6,977 bases of DNA from Coriobacteriales bacterium (lineage in GTDB: Bacteria > Actinomycetota > Coriobacteriia > Coriobacteriales > UBA8131), in assembly GCA_031290695.1 (NCBI GenBank), contig JAITNB010000125.1, forward strand, positions 1 through 6,977, written 5' to 3'. Positions 5,964-6,977 of the stretch are shown piece after piece. A program made the position numbers and the translations under genes. Position 1 is the first letter of the stretch, and each line of letters starts with the position of its first letter. The notes below the pieces were generated by a model. It saw only the letters and a program-made list of their open reading frames with translations, was not told where the DNA came from and ran no database searches.

Positions 5964-6838
5964 ACAACCAAGCAGTCGCCAGGCGCACCGCGCCGGCTCC
6001 CACGCCTCCGGCCCGCAAGGCCGTGCAGTCTGCCAAACAGCAATCCCAATCCCGGTTTGCCCATGAGCTCAACGCCGTGGTCACCGTCGCTGCACGCGAC
6101 ATCCTCATCGCGGTAAAGAGCCCCGGTATGCTCATATTCAGCCTGCTCATGCCTCTGGTGATGATGGGGATGCTGGGCGGGAGCCTGGGGCAGAATATGG
6201 CCGGTGGCCTGGGCTTTGAATATTCGCCGTTCATGATGGTGGGCATGGTGGTGACCGTCCTGGTCATGACCACGACGATGGGGATCACCTCGCTCATCCA
6301 AGACCGGTCGGAGGACTTCACGCAGGAGATGATGATCGCCCCCATCTCGCGGTACTCCATCGTCCTGGGCAAGATAGTGGGTGCCAGCGTCACCGCGCTG
6401 TTCCAGCTGATAATAGTCATCATTATGTCGCTGGTGATGGGCATAGGCTTCACCGGCTCACAACTGCTGGCGCTCCTTGCGGTCGCCCCGCTCATCTGCC
6501 TCTCGGCAGGAGCGGTAGGCATGCTCATCGTGGGCTTCGTGAAGAACCCCCGTATGGCCAACATCATCACCATGATCGTGGTTATGCCGCAGATGTTCCT
6601 CAGCGGCGCAATTATCCCCATCGCCAACTCAACGGGCATCCTGTTCATACTCAGCCGCATCATGCCCATGACCTACTGCATCGACCTTACCCGCGCCCTG
6701 TTCTACGCTGGCACCCCCGAGTACGCCCAGGTGGTCTTATTCAACCCCGTCATCAACGGCATAGCCATCGTAGCCCTCACCATAGCCTTCCTCGTCACCG
6801 GCACCTGGTTCTTCGCCCGCTCCGAGACCAATAAGTAG
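5960..6838 (+). CDS. ABC-2 type transporter permease
   Basis: A 292-residue membrane subunit partnering the preceding ATPase. A cytoplasmic N-terminus rich in Pro, Ala and Arg (about 1-35) precedes six predicted membrane helices: about 56-74, 90-112, 138-161, 168-193, 200-220 and 258-286. Between helices 2 and 3 lies the cytoplasmic segment DRSEDFTQEMMIAPISR, the ABC-2 coupling region that contacts the ATPase. The FLSGAIIPI stretch in helix 5 is also typical of the family. The start ATG overlaps the ATPase stop (ATGA), with AAAGGA at 5947-5952 as ribosome binding site 7 nt upstream. The length is slightly above the usual 240-270 because of the N-terminal extension. Together with the neighbouring two-component system it probably forms a sense-and-export unit, for example for an antimicrobial or a self-produced compound. 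That role is inferred from context only. The gene ends 26 nt before the repeat-bearing right edge. Confidence 0.93.
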   Translation: MNNQAVARRTAPAPTPPARKAVQSAKQQSQSRFAHELNAVVTVAARDILIAVKSPGMLIFSLLMPLVMMGMLGGSLGQNMAGGLGFEYSPFMMVGMVVTVLVMTTTMGITSLIQDRSEDFTQEMMIAPISRYSIVLGKIVGASVTALFQLIIVIIMSLVMGIGFTGSQLLALLAVAPLICLSAGAVGMLIVGFVKNPRMANIITMIVVMPQMFLSGAIIPIANSTGILFILSRIMPMTYCIDLTRALFYAGTPEYAQVVLFNPVINGIAIVALTIAFLVTGTWFFARSETNK

Positions 6839-6864
6839 GGGAGCGGGGCGGGTTCAAACCGTAT

Positions 6865-6890
6865 TGCGTCAAAATAAAATGTACCCGAAA
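6865..6890 (+). repeat. Direct repeat copy 1
   Basis: First copy of a 26-bp direct repeat; it shares 21 positions with 6901-6926. Likely the outermost transposase-binding repeat if the element is IS21-like. Confidence 0.7.
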
Positions 6891-6900
6891 TGGTATTCGT

Positions 6901-6926
6901 TGCCTCAGAAATAAATGTATCCGAAA
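6901..6926 (+). repeat. Direct repeat copy 2
   Basis: Second copy of the 26-bp repeat. Its 3' end (CCGAAA) also forms part of the left stem of the hairpin at 6922-6953. Confidence 0.7.
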
Positions 6927-6953
6927 GGATGCCTTCCCTCCTTTCGTTTTTCT
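6922..6953 (+). terminator. Rho-independent terminator-like hairpin
   Basis: CGAAAGGA (6922-6929) pairs perfectly with TCCTTTCG (6939-6946) around a 9-nt loop and is followed by TTTTTCT (6947-6953). It could end transcription from the upstream ABC operon, or shield an insertion sequence from read-through. The stem is short (8 bp, half G/C) and the hairpin overlaps the second direct repeat, so strength is uncertain. Confidence 0.5.
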
Positions 6954-6977
6954 AAGACTGACGCCTCGATTATACAC

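Larger units (their letters stand above)
6865..6977. mobile_element. Possible end of an IS21-like insertion sequence (partial)
   Basis: Two direct repeats, 6865-6890 (TGCGTCAAAATAAAATGTAC...) and 6901-6926 (TGCCTCAGAAATAAATGTAT...), match at 21 of 26 positions without gaps and begin 36 bp apart. Both start with TGC and end CCGAAA. Tandem repeats of about 20-25 bp at the tips, with TG as the outermost bases, are characteristic of IS21-family elements, where they bind the IstA transposase. The proposed tip is T6865, 27 nt past the permease stop. No transposase sequence is visible and the other end is outside the window, so the family call is tentative. The A/T-richness contrasts with the permease gene. 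Confidence 0.45.

Noticed and set aside
5896..6669. 257-codon minus-strand open frame opposite the permease gene
   Set aside because: Met- and Ile-rich reverse reading of membrane helices; the plus-strand permease explains the sequence.
1..6977. CRISPR array, tRNA or rRNA genes
   Set aside because: I saw no regularly spaced repeat set, cloverleaf pattern or conserved rRNA segment.

Overview
The window looks like accessory chromosome from a high-GC Gram-positive bacterium, most likely a gut-type actinobacterium of the class Coriobacteriia. This is an inference. It rests on the strongly G/C-biased third codon positions from about 2.9 to 6.8 kb, the GGAGG-type ribosome binding sites, the HEIQSP-type histidine kinase, and the Arc-like ribbon-helix-helix protein at the left edge.

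Left part (1-2822), a mosaic region. A small ribbon-helix-helix protein (40-195) is followed by two divergent genes for DUF4143-type P-loop ATPases, one on the minus strand (265-1455) and one on the plus strand (to 2638). Each has a complete C-terminal body but recognisable family sequence only from the GKT of the Walker A motif onward. They meet head-to-head at a perfect 20-bp palindrome (TTATGGAAATATTTCCATAA, 1430-1449). Imperfect symmetry continues to 1421-1458 and breaks only at third codon positions. The plus-strand ATPase is followed at once by a fragment of an M24 (aminopeptidase P-like) peptidase (about 2640-2822) that lacks both ends. Codon use in the two ATPase genes is visibly more A/T-rich than in the genes to the right, as expected for acquired DNA.

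Right part (2823-6838), a compact signalling and transport locus on the plus strand. It holds an OmpR-family response regulator, an intramembrane-type sensor histidine kinase (4-nt overlap), a 54-residue cysteine-rich small protein, a DrrA-like ABC ATPase (13-nt overlap) and an ABC-2 permease (4-nt overlap). Related GTTYAC-like direct repeats lie upstream of both the regulator gene and the small-protein/ABC genes. The simplest model is that the kinase senses a membrane-active compound or envelope stress, and that the regulator controls itself and the exporter. The substrate cannot be read from the sequence.

Right edge (6839-6977). Two 26-bp direct repeats (21 of 26 identical), each starting TGC, resemble the repeated ends of IS21-family insertion sequences. 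A rho-independent terminator-like hairpin overlaps the second repeat. The body of the element would lie outside the window.
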